In this document: piece by piece, positions 42,864 to 54,599 of the stretch
Layout of the letters: every line of letters begins with the position of its first letter
Numbering within the stretch: the first letter of the stretch is position 1
Source: Symbiodinium kawagutii
Taxonomy: Eukaryota; Sar; Dinophyceae; Suessiales; Symbiodiniaceae
Reading direction: 5' to 3'
Assembly (NCBI GenBank): GCA_009767595.1
Contig: VSDK01000709.1
Location: forward strand, 218,378 to 282,377
DNA length: 64,000 nt
Program-made: the position numbers and the translations under genes
The notes under the pieces: generated by a model
Databases searched by the model: none
The model's input: only the letters and a program-made list of their open reading frames with translations
Told to the model about the DNA's origin: nothing

Positions 42864-45800
42864 TCAACCGAGTTGGGTAAACTACTAAGACAGGTGGAGT
42901 AGTTAATGATTAAGTTAACACTAAGTGGCAAATTATTGAGTTTCATGAGTTTACTACTCAATAACCCCCGCCTCACTCTAATAGTTGGGTAAATGAACCA
43001 CCTCGAAACGCTTGCTGTAAGAAGCAAACTATCAATGCTTGATTGATTCTCAAGAAGCTGGTCAACAGTGATTTCATAGTGGATGAATGGACCATTGCTG
43101 TTGATCAATAGTTGGTACTGGTTGATTGACGGGTGATGATGGGGAACAATCTCCAACCAATGACCAACCCATGACCAACTAGCCAAACGCTGCCATATTT
43201 CACAGCAATCCGAACAATCCGAACGACAATTTTCTGCAGCGTCAGGAGGGTGGCGTCGCGGCTGTTATGAAGTTTTTTGGAGTTGCCTGAGCCCATGGCA
43301 TTCCATGCACAGCTTTCTGAATGCCTAAAATGGGTGTCGGATCTTTCCGATTTTTTGAGCTTCGAAAGGCTCACCTAGCTTTTGCACTTGCTGGCTGCGG
43401 ATGCATAAAGAGATTGTAATCAAAGGGCTGGGACCGCTGCCAGCGAGCGCCAGAATTAGCTTATGATGGTGCAGATATAGTCTGCCGTAGCAGAGCGTAA
43501 TGATGTTTGTGGCTACAGTTCAGCCGCCAAATGCAGGGTCTTTCCGTGGAAAAGCGCGCTGAATCTTTGTAAACCTGCAGCTTGACTTGACGAAGCTGTG
43601 AGCCGAACGAAAATCGAAGACCCAGCTGTGAAATGAAGAATTAAGCAGCCCTGTCGCAGGAAATGGAGCGCATCCCAGGGGAAGTGGAGCAAAACTTCCA
43701 AGACAGCTTTTTTCGAGGCCTTGAGATGGGGAAAACACTTGAGGACTCATCTGTCCTTTCAACTGATTCAGCTGCAGGGTCTTTGGAATGACAACGTTTG
43801 TTTGAAGGTTTTCAAGCACCTTTTTCAGGAAACACTGGATTCACCTAATCGAGGGCAGCCATCAATTTTTGCACCGGGATCACTTACCTGGACGCAGCGT
43901 ACTTTTCTGCAGCCTGTGCTGCTGTGGAGAGTGTCTTTGCTCCCAAAAAACATTTCTCTGTTCATGCTTTTTGCTTTTGAGATTCCAGGCTTGTGAGAAA
44001 AACATCTCCAATATCTCAAGTCTCAGAGATATTCCAATAAGAATAATTCCGACATCTCCAAGATCTGCAGTCTTGTTTTGTCAGAGTCACCAAGTCACCT
44101 TGTGCCCCGCCAGCTCTGCATCGACGTCTCGTGTTGGTGACGGGTCCACGACGATGTGAACGGCTTCTTTGGGGTCCTTATCGCCGCGGTTCCACTCAGG
44201 CAGAGGGAAAGAATCTGTTCCATCTTTCGATAGATATGTATAGAACAATCGAGAAAACATAAACACACAACTCACTTGCAACTGTAGCTATTCAGCAACT
44301 TCTATGGCCCTTCAGTCTTTCCATGGCCATCCGTTTTGAGGCGTCAGGAGACTTGGCAAAGCTTCAAGCAGCTCAAGACTCTGTCGGGCTCCCATGGGGT
44401 CCCCCTTGGGGTCCCCCTGTGAAGGCAATTGGCACAGCATCGAAGCTTCGCAATCGAGGCGGAGGATCCTTCCGAGGTTGAAGCCAACTTGCTGAGTGCT
44501 GCTTGGGACTCGGTGAACCATAGGCTTGGCTCATGAAACGGATCCCCCAAAGCCAGCAGAAGATAGCGGAAACCCAGTGGAGAACCACTTCTTTTGGGAG
44601 GTACACATGGATACATTGACCCTCCAAGTATGGCTTGATCCAAGTAGCTGCTCCCAAGATGCCGTCCATCGAAACCATTAGTCCCTGAGGCCAGGAACCT
44701 GCACGTGAATTCTCCACCTCGGCAGGACACATGAAGCTGGACGCACAAGAGAAGGAGCTAGGCATAGCTATGCATAGCTAGGCATTGCGAGGCTAAGCAC
44801 AGAGAAGTTGAAGTTCACAGCATTTGCAAAGGATTTCATTGGACGCCCGGGATCAAAAGTGTGAGCCTCGCAGGATCATAGAGGTATCTCTTACGGCGAA
44901 CTGTTGCGAAAGTCCCCAGGAGAGCCTGCTTTCACATAGAAATTTCCAGCTCCTAGTGCTGAGTGGTTCGAAACTGTCGAAAGGCATACAAGGCTTCGAA
45001 GTGGAGGTGACACTCTTAGCTGAATCAATCCATTGCTTCAGCTGAATCGATCCATTTCTCTATCAGTTTGCACATAGTTTGCACTGTCCAAGGCAGAGAC
45101 CTATCGTTCGGACGTGCACTTTGTCTGCAATTTTGCCATGCTGCGCTGCTTTTTATGCTTCCATGCATGTGCTTCGCTGTCCCAAGGCGCTACAAATGCA
45201 TCTGCTACCTGCGAGACGACACCAACCGAACGCGTGGAGGTCACAGCCACGGCAGCGTGTTCAGCCCCCATGGCTTTCTTCGTGCGAAGCTTCGTGAGGT
45301 GCAAAGCAGATCGAGGTCACAGGATGCTTCCAGCCCAACCGAGAAAAAGCGGAGGCCGACGGACAGGTGCGAAGCCAAGCACTCTGTTGCTGCGAGTTTC
45401 AGCAGAGTACAACTTTCTGCTTGTTCCTTTTTCACTTAAACTGTTTTGACTTGTACTGCCCGGTGAGGTTTTACGTTTTGACCAGTAAACCTCCCTGGTG
45501 GCAGATGTGGGTATTTGATGGTTGTACTTGTTCAGGTCATTCTGGAGGCTTACGCCTCTGGAGGCATGACGGAAGCAAGGCAAATGCAACGGCAAATCAT
45601 GGCAGGCCGAGGGAATTGCTGTTCGAATAGGGACATGTTGAGATTGAGATTTACCAGCTCAGCAGATCGGAACTTAAAGAAACAACAGGAACTTAAAGCA
45701 GACAATAGAAACAACAAGAAAGGTATAGAAAGGTATAGTAGTATAATAGGTATAGCTCTTGAATGCTTTGAGCTCCTGAGATTGTCGTTGAGATGAGATG

Positions 45801-46680
45801 CCGCAAGGCATGTGGGGCACTGCAAACCAAGATGCCGAAGAGGAGGCCGTCATGACTTTTTTTGAGAACTTTAAACTGCTTTAAAGGTGTTATACAAAGG
45901 TGTATACCGAGTTATACCTGGGTACAGCTGTTTTTTTGTCGTGGTTCTCTTGCTGTCGCCAAACTTCAACAATCGTGTTCAGCCCCACTGTGAGCTTTCT
46001 GCTCGAGCTTTAGATTGAAAGAGTCTCCAAGGAAACATGTGAGGACATCGACCGCCGGCTGTGTCAACAGTATTTGCATGCGCACATTCATCTCAGCGCC
46101 GCTCGATCTCTACACTTTTAAGAGGGAAAAAGGACACCCCACCTACACCATAGCACAGCAGTGTATTCTGTCACCATTGGTGCGATCAAAGCATTTGCAC
46201 AATCCCGTGGTTACTTCTGAGTGCGAAAGGAAACAAGAGACGTCTTAGCTACAATGATCAGGTTTGTGCAAAGACAAACACAGCAAAAATGATGTTCTTT
46301 GTTGATAGTTCAGCTTCCTTTGGGAAATGCCAACTTCGAACAAGGGCAGGGCAAGCGCACAGCACCTGTCGTGGATCACCTTGCCCCACATGAGCACAGC
46401 AATGTCCTGTGTCCAGTGCCATGCAGTGGAGCACGGGGGCACAGTTGCAACGAGCAGGGCCAGCATTCACTGGACAAGATGTCGCTGTGTCATCCTATGT
46501 CCACCGGCATCCCTTAAACTACTAAACCACTCGTTGGACAAGAAGACAAGAAAACGAGAAGACAAGACAAGAAGGCAAGTAAGAAGAGTATATGTAGTCC
46601 ACTTAGCAACATGAATTCTCCACATCTTGAACAGCATTCAGTTGGATACGTGTTCCTTGTCCGCAGCCATTTGTAGCTCT
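42864..46680. other. No gene recognised; one or two exon-like stretches
   Basis: Possible exon fragments on + are 45299-45400, reading SRSRSQDASSPTEKKRRP, and 45537-45630, reading VILEAYASGGMTEARQMQRQ after TTGTTCAG. Neither gives a family. Frames on the - strand at 44312-44765 lack motifs. A TATAG run lies near 45725-45755. Confidence 0.35.
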
Positions 46681-46683
46681 TTC

Positions 46684-46685
46684 AG
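46684..46685 (+). promoter_or_regulatory. Candidate trans-splice acceptor for the carboxypeptidase mRNA
   Basis: A pyrimidine-rich CTCTTTCAG ends 15 bp before the ATG at 46701. Dinoflagellate mRNAs receive a spliced leader at such an AG close to the start codon. No leader relic itself is seen, so this is inference from position and the pyrimidine tract. Confidence 0.35.
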
Positions 46686-46700
46686 GGTCTTTGTCTCGCC

Positions 46701-49700
46701 ATGAAGGCCTTTCTTTTCGTTGCCTTTGGCACCTTAGCCACCGCCGCACCTGCAGATGAGGAGGTGCCTGGCTCAGTTTTTGCATGGCTGAGCCTGGTTG
46801 CCCTGGATGTTTTGGATGCCTTGGATATCTGAGGTGCTGGATCTTCCAGGCTTTGGGAAGCCACCAACGTCCCATTACAGCGGGTTCCTCGATGCGGGGA
46901 AGGCGGAACCTGGGACCAAGCTCCACTATTGGTTCGCAAGCGCCGACTCTGCAGCCTCAGAGAAACCTGTGCTTTTGTGGTTGAGCCTTGGCTAAGAGGG
47001 AAGATGTCAAGCGCTGAAAACTTCGACTTCGAAGAACTTCATTTTTGATATAGAAAAGTCAAGGGAGACGGATGGAGAAAGGAGTGCTGCATAGTGCTGC
47101 CAAGTTTTGGATCTGTTGCCAAGCTTTGTCCCCCAGGAATGGCGGTCCAGGAAGTAGCTCAATCCTCGGAATGCTTCAGGAGCCGCCGCACGCCACCAGC
47201 CACTGACAGCTCTGCCACAGCTCTGCAGGAGAATGGGCCGCTTCTCATCAACGCCACTGGTGGATTGATGGTGAACCCCTACAGCTGGACCAAGCAAGCC
47301 AACATGCTGATCCTTGAGAGCTGCTGGACCGGAGAAGCCACGTGAACACCTTTGTTTGGAATTAGACACTTTTGTGCTGGCATCGCTTGTCACGAGGTCC
47401 TGGTGGTGTGGGCTACTCCTACTGTGCTGCAATGAAGGCTTCAACTTTTGAAGTCAGCGCAAGTATCAAACTGTGTGAGTCAGTGGAAGTGTGTAACATC
47501 TCCAGTCTTGATGTCAACTTGGTGTCTTCAATGTTTTAGTCCCTTTCTGGAACCACTGGTGACGTGCAGACCGGTGGCGACTGCAACAACACCGATATCT
47601 CTACAGCTGCGGCTGCACGTGCAGCTTTGCAAGATTTCTTTGTGAAGTTCCTTGGCAAAACCAAAACTCAACACCCGGACGCAGTCCGACAATCACCGTA
47701 TCAGATTTTTGTTTCAGTTCAAAAAATCATTGCTGCTTCTCCTGCGATGGATACTGATAGCTGCTACTTGCACCTGCCGCTATTGCTACCATTACTGCCA
47801 TTGCTGATGTTACTGGTGTTTCTTGTGGTTGAGATGCTTGTTGTTTTGGTTGTAATTCGTTGTGCATGTCTGATTTTGGTGACTGTAACTGTTGCGTCAT
47901 GCTACTTCTCATGTTGGTGTCGTTGACCGCGGCTGTCATTGTTTCTATTGTTGAAGGCTTATAGCTCCTTGCCAAGCTTCTTGTTTTTGACTTTCTTCGG
48001 TTTGTTTTGTTTTTTCTTGATCCACAGGTTCCCTGAGTTCAAGAATAACGACTTCTTCATCACAGGCAGGCCACGTACACTGAATATTCTAAATGGCTTT
48101 GGATGTTCACATTTTGTGAATGGAACACAGAGCAGATCTGGGATTAGCTGTCAGGTGAATCTTATGCTGGAGCGCCTGGGCTTGCAGATTTTCATGATGC
48201 GACTTTGACCTTGTCTGCTTGCCACCTTTTTTCCTTCTGCAGGTATATATTCCAACCCTCACCAACGAGATCTTGGACAATGCACCTGAGATCAAAATGC
48301 TTCTTGGCTGTAGCAGTGCATGCTTGGAGAGATTGTTAACCAGTGCAGCGACTTCAGTGACTTTCCAAATGTGCTTAAGGACCGGTGCCTCGTCAAGAAC
48401 AGCCAAAGCAAAGATCAAAGAGTACACTTTGGGCGTTCTCATTGACTTGACTTTGGTTATCTTTGGTTCCGTTCTTTCATTGAATGCCCTTGACCTTGAG
48501 ATTAAGGCATTGGTGTTGGTGATCCATGCACTGACTGGCCTTCTCAGCATGAGTCCATGGACATGTACCTCTCCTGCAAAATGGATGGCAAGCAAAACGT
48601 AAGTCTTGGCCGAGTGGCCTCAGACCTCTGGTTGTTTGAGGCTTTGGTATGCGCACAAGCATGGCTTCATCCCAGACGCAGACTTTGACATCCTGTGGAA
48701 CAACTGCTCCATGAGGCATTGACAAGTCTTTGACAGTGCAAACAAGATGATCAAGAAACACTAAGGAATAAGATTTTCATGTTTTCGATTGATTTCGGTG
48801 ACACCTGGAGCGTGTAGCACCAGGCAGCCATCATTCCTGGCGCAAGGGTTTTGGCGCCGCGAGAACAATATGTGGAAGAGCAACCTTCAAGGAACTGCTG
48901 CACCTTGTCCAACTTCACGCAGCAGCTTTGGTTAGAAAACAACTCAGTTTATGATGGTAATTTTTTTGATGATCATTTCGGAGTTCCAAAAACAGCAACC
49001 AACTCCACGAGTGGCCTCAAGGGACTGCAGGTCCTCTCGAGTGAAATGAACTTCTGATTTCGAGGGCCTTCGAGTGTCTTCTTTCTCGAGTTTTAGCTCT
49101 ACTCTTGCAGGTTAGTGAACTAGACAAAAGCACGTTGAGTCGGTGAACTAAACAATCCTCGAACTCAGGAACTTAACCGACTACACAAATCTAAACTGAA
49201 TTACTCGGGTCCAGCAACGTAACCAATTGGATCGCTGCTTGACACACCTGTTCACTTGCCTGCAAACATGAATCCCAATCCTTGACAACTGTGACAACTA
49301 CATTATGAAATTCAGCTATTTTGTGCAACCTGCACTGACTGAGCGAGATACATGTAGATTAGAGTCATTACAGATACCAGAATAAGCGGGTAGGTAATTA
49401 GTCAGATGGACAGATTGATGGATAAGTGAGATAGGTATCTAGACAGAAGGAGAGACAAAGACAGAGAGATGCAGGTAAATAGATGCGTGCTACAACATGA
49501 TCCCATACATTCATACTCTTGAATTTCTGCACCTTGACCTTAGATGACATTTGGCATGCGTTACGAAGGTGCTCTGCCACTCTCCCATAGGCACCCCCTT
49601 TCCATGGAAACTTCCGCTTCGTTTGGTATAGGCGTATCGACGTACATGTCATGATGGGTACCGAGCTGATAGTTTTGGTTCTTGTGGTGACTTACTGTGA

Positions 49701-51671
49701 CCCCGCAGGGATTCGAATCCTTTTGAGCCAGGCATTCAAATGTTTGAAAAAGCGATAGTATAACCATCATTAAGGTTTTGGTTCTCACATTCGAATTTTT
49801 TTCTCAGCTTCTAAACGTGAGAAAACAGCAGCAGTCATACGACTGGCAGTGGCCGCAGGTCGTAAGTGACCGCGAGTTGCAGTTTTCAAGAATTCTGGCT
49901 TCAGTTCTGTCTCTTTGGAACTTTTCTTCTTTCTTCACAGATGTTTTGCTTTTCATGTGATGTTACTGCTGGTTTCGACATTGTTTTGCTTTTAGGCGTT
50001 GGATGACAAGTGCAAGCTGGTCCAGCGCAAGTTCATGGCCACAACTTCCCGCAGTTTGTCCCAAAGTTGGAAGAAGGCCTACATCAACGAGCTGGACCTC
50101 TTCTCAGATGCTGCTGCTTTGGATTGGACGGTCCCAAAGACGCTGGACTTTTACACCGCTCAATGGATGAACCGCGGTGATGTCAAGAAAGCCCTGCACG
50201 TGGAGGATGCTCCGACCAAGTCGTGGCCTGGTCCACCGGATGGTTGGCAGTACACCAGCAACTACAACGCCTGCAACCAGGCGCCAGGTAAACCCAGCAT
50301 GATCGACTTCTACCGAAAGATTGCTCCCAAGATGAAGACCACAATTGCAGCTCGGCCTAAGGGCTGCTGCTGGATGTAGCAACGTGCATGTTGAAATCAT
50401 GGAGTTGCTGCGCAGGTCTTTAACGGAGACACCGACCCCTGCGTCTCTTATGAAGGCACTCGCACAGCCATTGAGAAGGTTGGCTTCCCAATTATGCCAG
50501 GAGGTGTTGAGCCTAGTGTACCATGATGTCCCATGATCTCCCATGTGGACTCAGCTTGTTGTGGAGTTGTACTTATAAGCTTCGGTGAGGTCATTATCGG
50601 CCATGGTTTTACAACAAGTCCGAAGCAGTGATGGAGACGTTGATGCAGCGCCGCAGTTGCATTGGACCAATGCCTTGCTGTTGCCCTGATGAGGGTATCG
50701 CTGGAAGCTGCACTAAGGAAACCTAATCTCTTCGGTCCCAATTTGGAACTGCGTCCTGCTGGTGCTCAGTTTGGAGGTCATGTTGTGAACTACGCAGCTC
50801 GTTGGCACATTTGCAGATCATCTTTCGCCGCAAATTCTCTTCTTGTTCGAAGATCATGTTCAGTAGGAAACACGGCAGGAAACACACAGGTAAAACAGCT
50901 TCCCACACAACTCAGAATGATTTTCAGGAGGAAACACTGAGCTGCCAGGCAAATGGCCTCTCCTTTGCCACTGTACACGGCAGTGGACACATGGTGCGAG
51001 CCCTAGGATGCGAACACCACCTGCGACCGAAGATGATTTTTTCGTAGTATTTTGGTAAATTTTCGGGAATCACTCGGCATCACCTACCGAAAAGGATCAT
51101 CCCTTTTGAACTGGGGACCCTGCGCTGCAGGTTCCTCAGTTCAGACCTCAAGCAGCTGAGCGACTCTTAGCGCCATAAGTACCGTTCAGGTATGGAGGGT
51201 GCACCGCACTGAAGTTGGGGATGGTTGGAGGTACAGCCTCTATGGGAATGAACTCATGCGGTTGTGCTACCATCAACCAGGACTAGATCCCATCCCAGGT
51301 TTTGAAAACGTGCATGTTAAAGCTCTTGAAATAAACGAAACCTCTCTCTGTTCACAAGCTGATTGTGGAATGGTTTAGGTTTGGCTGCGTTTGCCATGTC
51401 TCGTGTCGCCCCGTGGTCTCTTGTTGGTTTACCACGAGGGACCGTGACGAGGACCACCCACTGCCACCGAGGACTTTTGAATCGACTGCTCAGCGGCAGC
51501 CTGTTCGCTCCATTGCTGCCTACCGATGCGGAACTCGCTGCCATGGATGACGACGCCTTCGACAAGTTTGTGGAACCTCGAGCAACCAGAGTAGTGGTCA
51601 TAACCCGAGCAGTCTATCAGTGTCTATGGATGGGATTGAGACTGTTTCTGGTTAGAGATCCCTCGTTGTAA
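46701..51671 (+). CDS. Secreted S10 serine carboxypeptidase, ~19 exons with GT, GC and GA introns
   Basis: This enzyme removes C-terminal amino acids from peptides in acidic or secretory compartments. A signal peptide starts MKAFLFVAFGTLATAAP. Resolved exons: 46701-46763, 46834-46982, 47137-47179, 47229-47319, 47397-47437, 47570-47646, 48028-48065, 48155-48171, 48243-48306, 48507-48564, 48641-48715, 48824-?, 49996-50349, 50416-50503, 50590-?, ?-50796, 50949-50993, 51131-51161, 51472-51671. Joined motifs are LHYWFASA, NGGPGSSS (oxyanion hole), NPYSWTKQANMLILES, GVGYSYC, FFITGESYAGVYIPT (nucleophile, Ser codon 48160), GIGVGDPCTD, FNGDTDPC (catalytic Asp) and VHGSGHMVPQFRP (His codon 50988). Phases agree at every resolved junction. 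All three catalytic residues are present, so it should be active. The ends of exons 12 and 15, the start of exon 16 and the final C-terminus are uncertain. Confidence 0.88.
48155..48171 (+). other. 17-nt micro-exon carrying the catalytic serine
   Basis: The bases GTGAATCTTATGCTGGA sit between two GC-AG introns (48066-48154 and 48172-48242). Joined to its neighbours it restores ITGESYAGVYIP, the invariant S10 nucleophile motif. Gene predictors that expect GT donors would miss it. Confidence 0.85.
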
Positions 51672-52940
51672 GCAGTCTAGGCAGAGGTTTTGAACATTGT
51701 TCATTTTGATTTTTCCTTTCTAGAGACAGAGTAGCTGCATGTTGTGCCTTTTGACGGGTTCCTGGGAGAGTCACCACGTGCAACTATCTGCGATGATTGA
51801 TGTTTGCCTCATCAAGGACAGCTGGACGGACAAAGCTCGAAGTGAAGTGTCTGCTGTTCACACCACCGAGTTGGTTGTGTGACAGCGTCATCATAGCTAT
51901 CAGCTATTTGGGACAGTCCATAGAATTGGAACTACCATAGTTTTCTGCGGATTGATGCTTGGTCAGCAGAAAAAGAGGCAGCGCGGAAGTCCTATGGAGG
52001 TTGCAAACTTGGCTGTTGATTGAAAAGATCTATGCTGAATGTGGAACTAGGTCTGATATTATTGTAGGTGTTTACATTCTGGCAAGAACATTCTCCGTGT
52101 CTTCTTTCTAGATAGGAACTTCACAGACTTGGAAAAATGTCCATGAAACACTGGAGCTTGAGGTCTTCAGAGTCTCCGATGCTGGATTTTCGAGAGGCCA
52201 GAAGCGAAAGCACGCGCCTTGATTTCCCACCCGGAACTGAAACGGGATGGGCTTCGAGACAGAGCAGACCATCATCAACTCTTGTGCAAAGCGCTTGTTG
52301 AACACTTGCTGAGCTGATCATGATGAGTACCACTTGGGTACCTCAGATGTTTCACAGTTTGATGGCTAACAATTGACAACATTTGGCCAATAAGTGAAAG
52401 AATAGTTGATAGATGTTGATAATCAATAATAATTCAATGGTTCCAACAATGGTGAATTTATAGTTGAAGACTGTTGATACATGTTGATGATATAAAGACA
52501 TACAAACAATACAGATAATATATAGATAATATATATAGATAATATATATAGATAATATATAGATAGATAGCATTGATTCATTCCTGGCCTCCGGAGTTTT
52601 CATTTCTTCCCCAGCGCTGTGGCACTGAGGCCCGGTCAAGTGGCGTGCCTCAGCACCTGAGCATCTTAGATTTGCTGCTGGAGGTCCCGACCCGAAGAGC
52701 TGGTGGTGAGCGCCGCGGATGACCAACCACTGAAGTGCCATGCAGTGCCGCGGATCACTCATGGTGAACCATGTCATTGTCCGTCCTTCAGGATTTTGAT
52801 CATCAAGATTGTGGACAACTGTTTGACCACATTCATTCAGTTCCCAAGTTACATCGATACTTGTTAAGCCTGTTATGGAGCAACATTATCAAGCTACCAA
52901 GCTTGTTAAGCCCTCCCAAGGAACCGGATTCCTTCGCCTG
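51672..52940. other. No gene recognised
   Basis: Frames are short and contradictory. A TAGATA-type run lies at 52515-52570. No RNA gene is visible. Confidence 0.4.
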
Positions 52941-52957
52941 AAACAAGAGCCCGACAG

Positions 52958-53365
52958 GTCATCGTTGAACTCCTGGGCTACGAGGGAGTCAATGACTTCG
53001 GGGCTGTGGCGACCTCAGTGGAGTTAGATTCCAAGATTGAGATTTCCCCAAGCTATGGATGGCACACTGTCCGTGAAAGTCCGTTGCGTGTTCTCCTCAC
53101 CTTCGACTCTTTGAGTAAACTCATCAGGAAGCTAAAAATCAGCTCCACTTGCAGGTTATCTTCCCAAGTGATGCATTTCATGAGCAGCGCAGGTGTGTCA
53201 ACGGTGGTATTTGGCTGTGGCAAGATCCTGAGATCTGCGATCGGTTTCACGATTGGAGCTGGTCAGCGGAGGCCTGCCATCCGCTGTGCTTCCGCGATCG
53301 CTTTGAGACGTGGCAGTGGCCCGGCAGAGCAGCTTCTGCAACGCAGCTCTGTGCTTCAAGAATGA
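52958..53365 (+). CDS. Two candidate exons of an unknown protein
   Basis: After CCGACAG, a frame from 52958 reads VIVELLGYEGVNDFGAVATS and continues to about 53075. After CTTGCAG, a frame from 53155 reads VIFPSDAFHEQRRCVNGG and then IWLWQDPEICDRFHDWSWS, rich in Trp and Cys. Both follow good AG acceptors and have natural composition. The second might belong to a glycosyltransferase-like fold, but that is a guess. I assign no family. Confidence 0.35.
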   Translation, partial: VIVELLGYEGVNDFGAVATSVELDSKIEISPSYGWHTVRESPLRVLLTFDSLSKLIRKLKISSTCRLSSQVMHFMSSAGVSTVVFGCGKILRSAIGFTIGAGQRRPAIRCASAIALRRGSGPAEQLLQRSSVLQE

Positions 53366-54317
53366 AATTCTGCAAATTTCAACCACACCACATTCACTAC
53401 ATCTTCCGATTTGTTAGTTTCTTTTCTAAACAGAAAATGTGGTGTGTTGGAAGATCTTTTCACAGTTTGTTTTCGTTTCAGTTGACTTTTTGACCGCTTG
53501 GGCAAGTCATGGATGGTCGCTTCAAAGCTTGAGGCGAGAAACATTGATGAAGCTGGACGTGGGGTAACCGAGAGTGTCCCAAAACTGTTCTCCGTCTGCG
53601 TTAGGTCAAGAGGTGTTGATAGATATGCAGAGGTTTGAGTTACAGGTAAAGATTACCTCCAGAAGTTGTAAAGATGAGCAGCGCCAAGAGGAGTGACACT
53701 GCAGTATTCTTCCCAGGATTTGGTTTCTCAAGCGCTTGAACCACCAACAGAGAACATGGAGGCCCGCTTTTGGGTCAGACTCAGTGCAGCTGCATTCACT
53801 TGTCTATCGTCGACTGCCAGAACCTTGACTGGCCCTTCACTGTTGCTGTGGAGCATGCAGAGGCAAGGCTCAGATGAAGATTTTCGAAACGTTGAGCCTT
53901 CCATGTTTCTTTCAGGTCGAGCTGCGGATCACGGAATTTCTGGCATCGCCACCATCGGTCTTGATCGTTACAATGTTGCAGTGCGCAAGCTGCGCCATAG
54001 AAGCTTCCAGTAGCTCCGGCTGCGAAACTTGGAAGGTACGGACGTCAGTTGACGAGCCTTCTGCAATGGATTCACCTTGCAGAAGTCAACTCAGGCGCAG
54101 ATTCTGCAGATTCTTGCACGAATTGCCTTGAAAGCTTGGCAGGTGCTGTGAGCCAGTTGCAACAGCGGCAGCTGCTAAATGCAGCAGTCAAGGAGCAACT
54201 TCGCATTTTTTGCACATGTTTTGGGCATCCTTCATTGCTAAAAATGCATTTTTTGCATCTTTTTGGCACCTTTTGGTATACCAAATGGTCCAGTCATCGT
54301 TGTGCCCCTTGCCTCAG
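53366..54317. other. No gene recognised
   Basis: Short exon-like pieces occur (for example 53693-54013 on +), but frames conflict and no motif is present. Confidence 0.35.
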
Positions 54318-54561
54318 GAGCTTGGCCGTAGGGCCTCACAGTTGGTTACCGGTGGAAAAGAACTGCTGGAGCATCTGCCGGACCGAAACGGTGACCCCCG
54401 TGCCATGTCCCCGTTGGGGGCCCGTTGCCGCCTCGATGTCTCCAGGATGCCAAGCTTCCGAGTCGATGGGGAGAATGGTTCGAAGCTGCGGGGCAAGTGC
54501 GTCACTGAGAGCCTTTCCAAGCAGTGGATGTCAAAGCTGGGAGAAGTTCGGCAGAATTTGG
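54318..54561 (+). CDS. Candidate exon, unknown protein
   Basis: After GCCTCAG, an open stretch reads ELGRRASQLVTGGKELLEHL and later RVDGENGSKLRGKCVTESLS, ending at a GT near 54561. Helical and charged composition suggests real coding. No family is recognised and neighbouring exons are not identified. Confidence 0.3.
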
Positions 54562-54599
54562 TACCTAGTGGGGCCTATAGACATCATAGTCAGACCCAA

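Noticed and set aside
49690..49730. GGATTCGAATCC resembling a tRNA T-loop (B box)
   Set aside because: No matching acceptor stem, D-arm or anticodon arm could be drawn on either strand.
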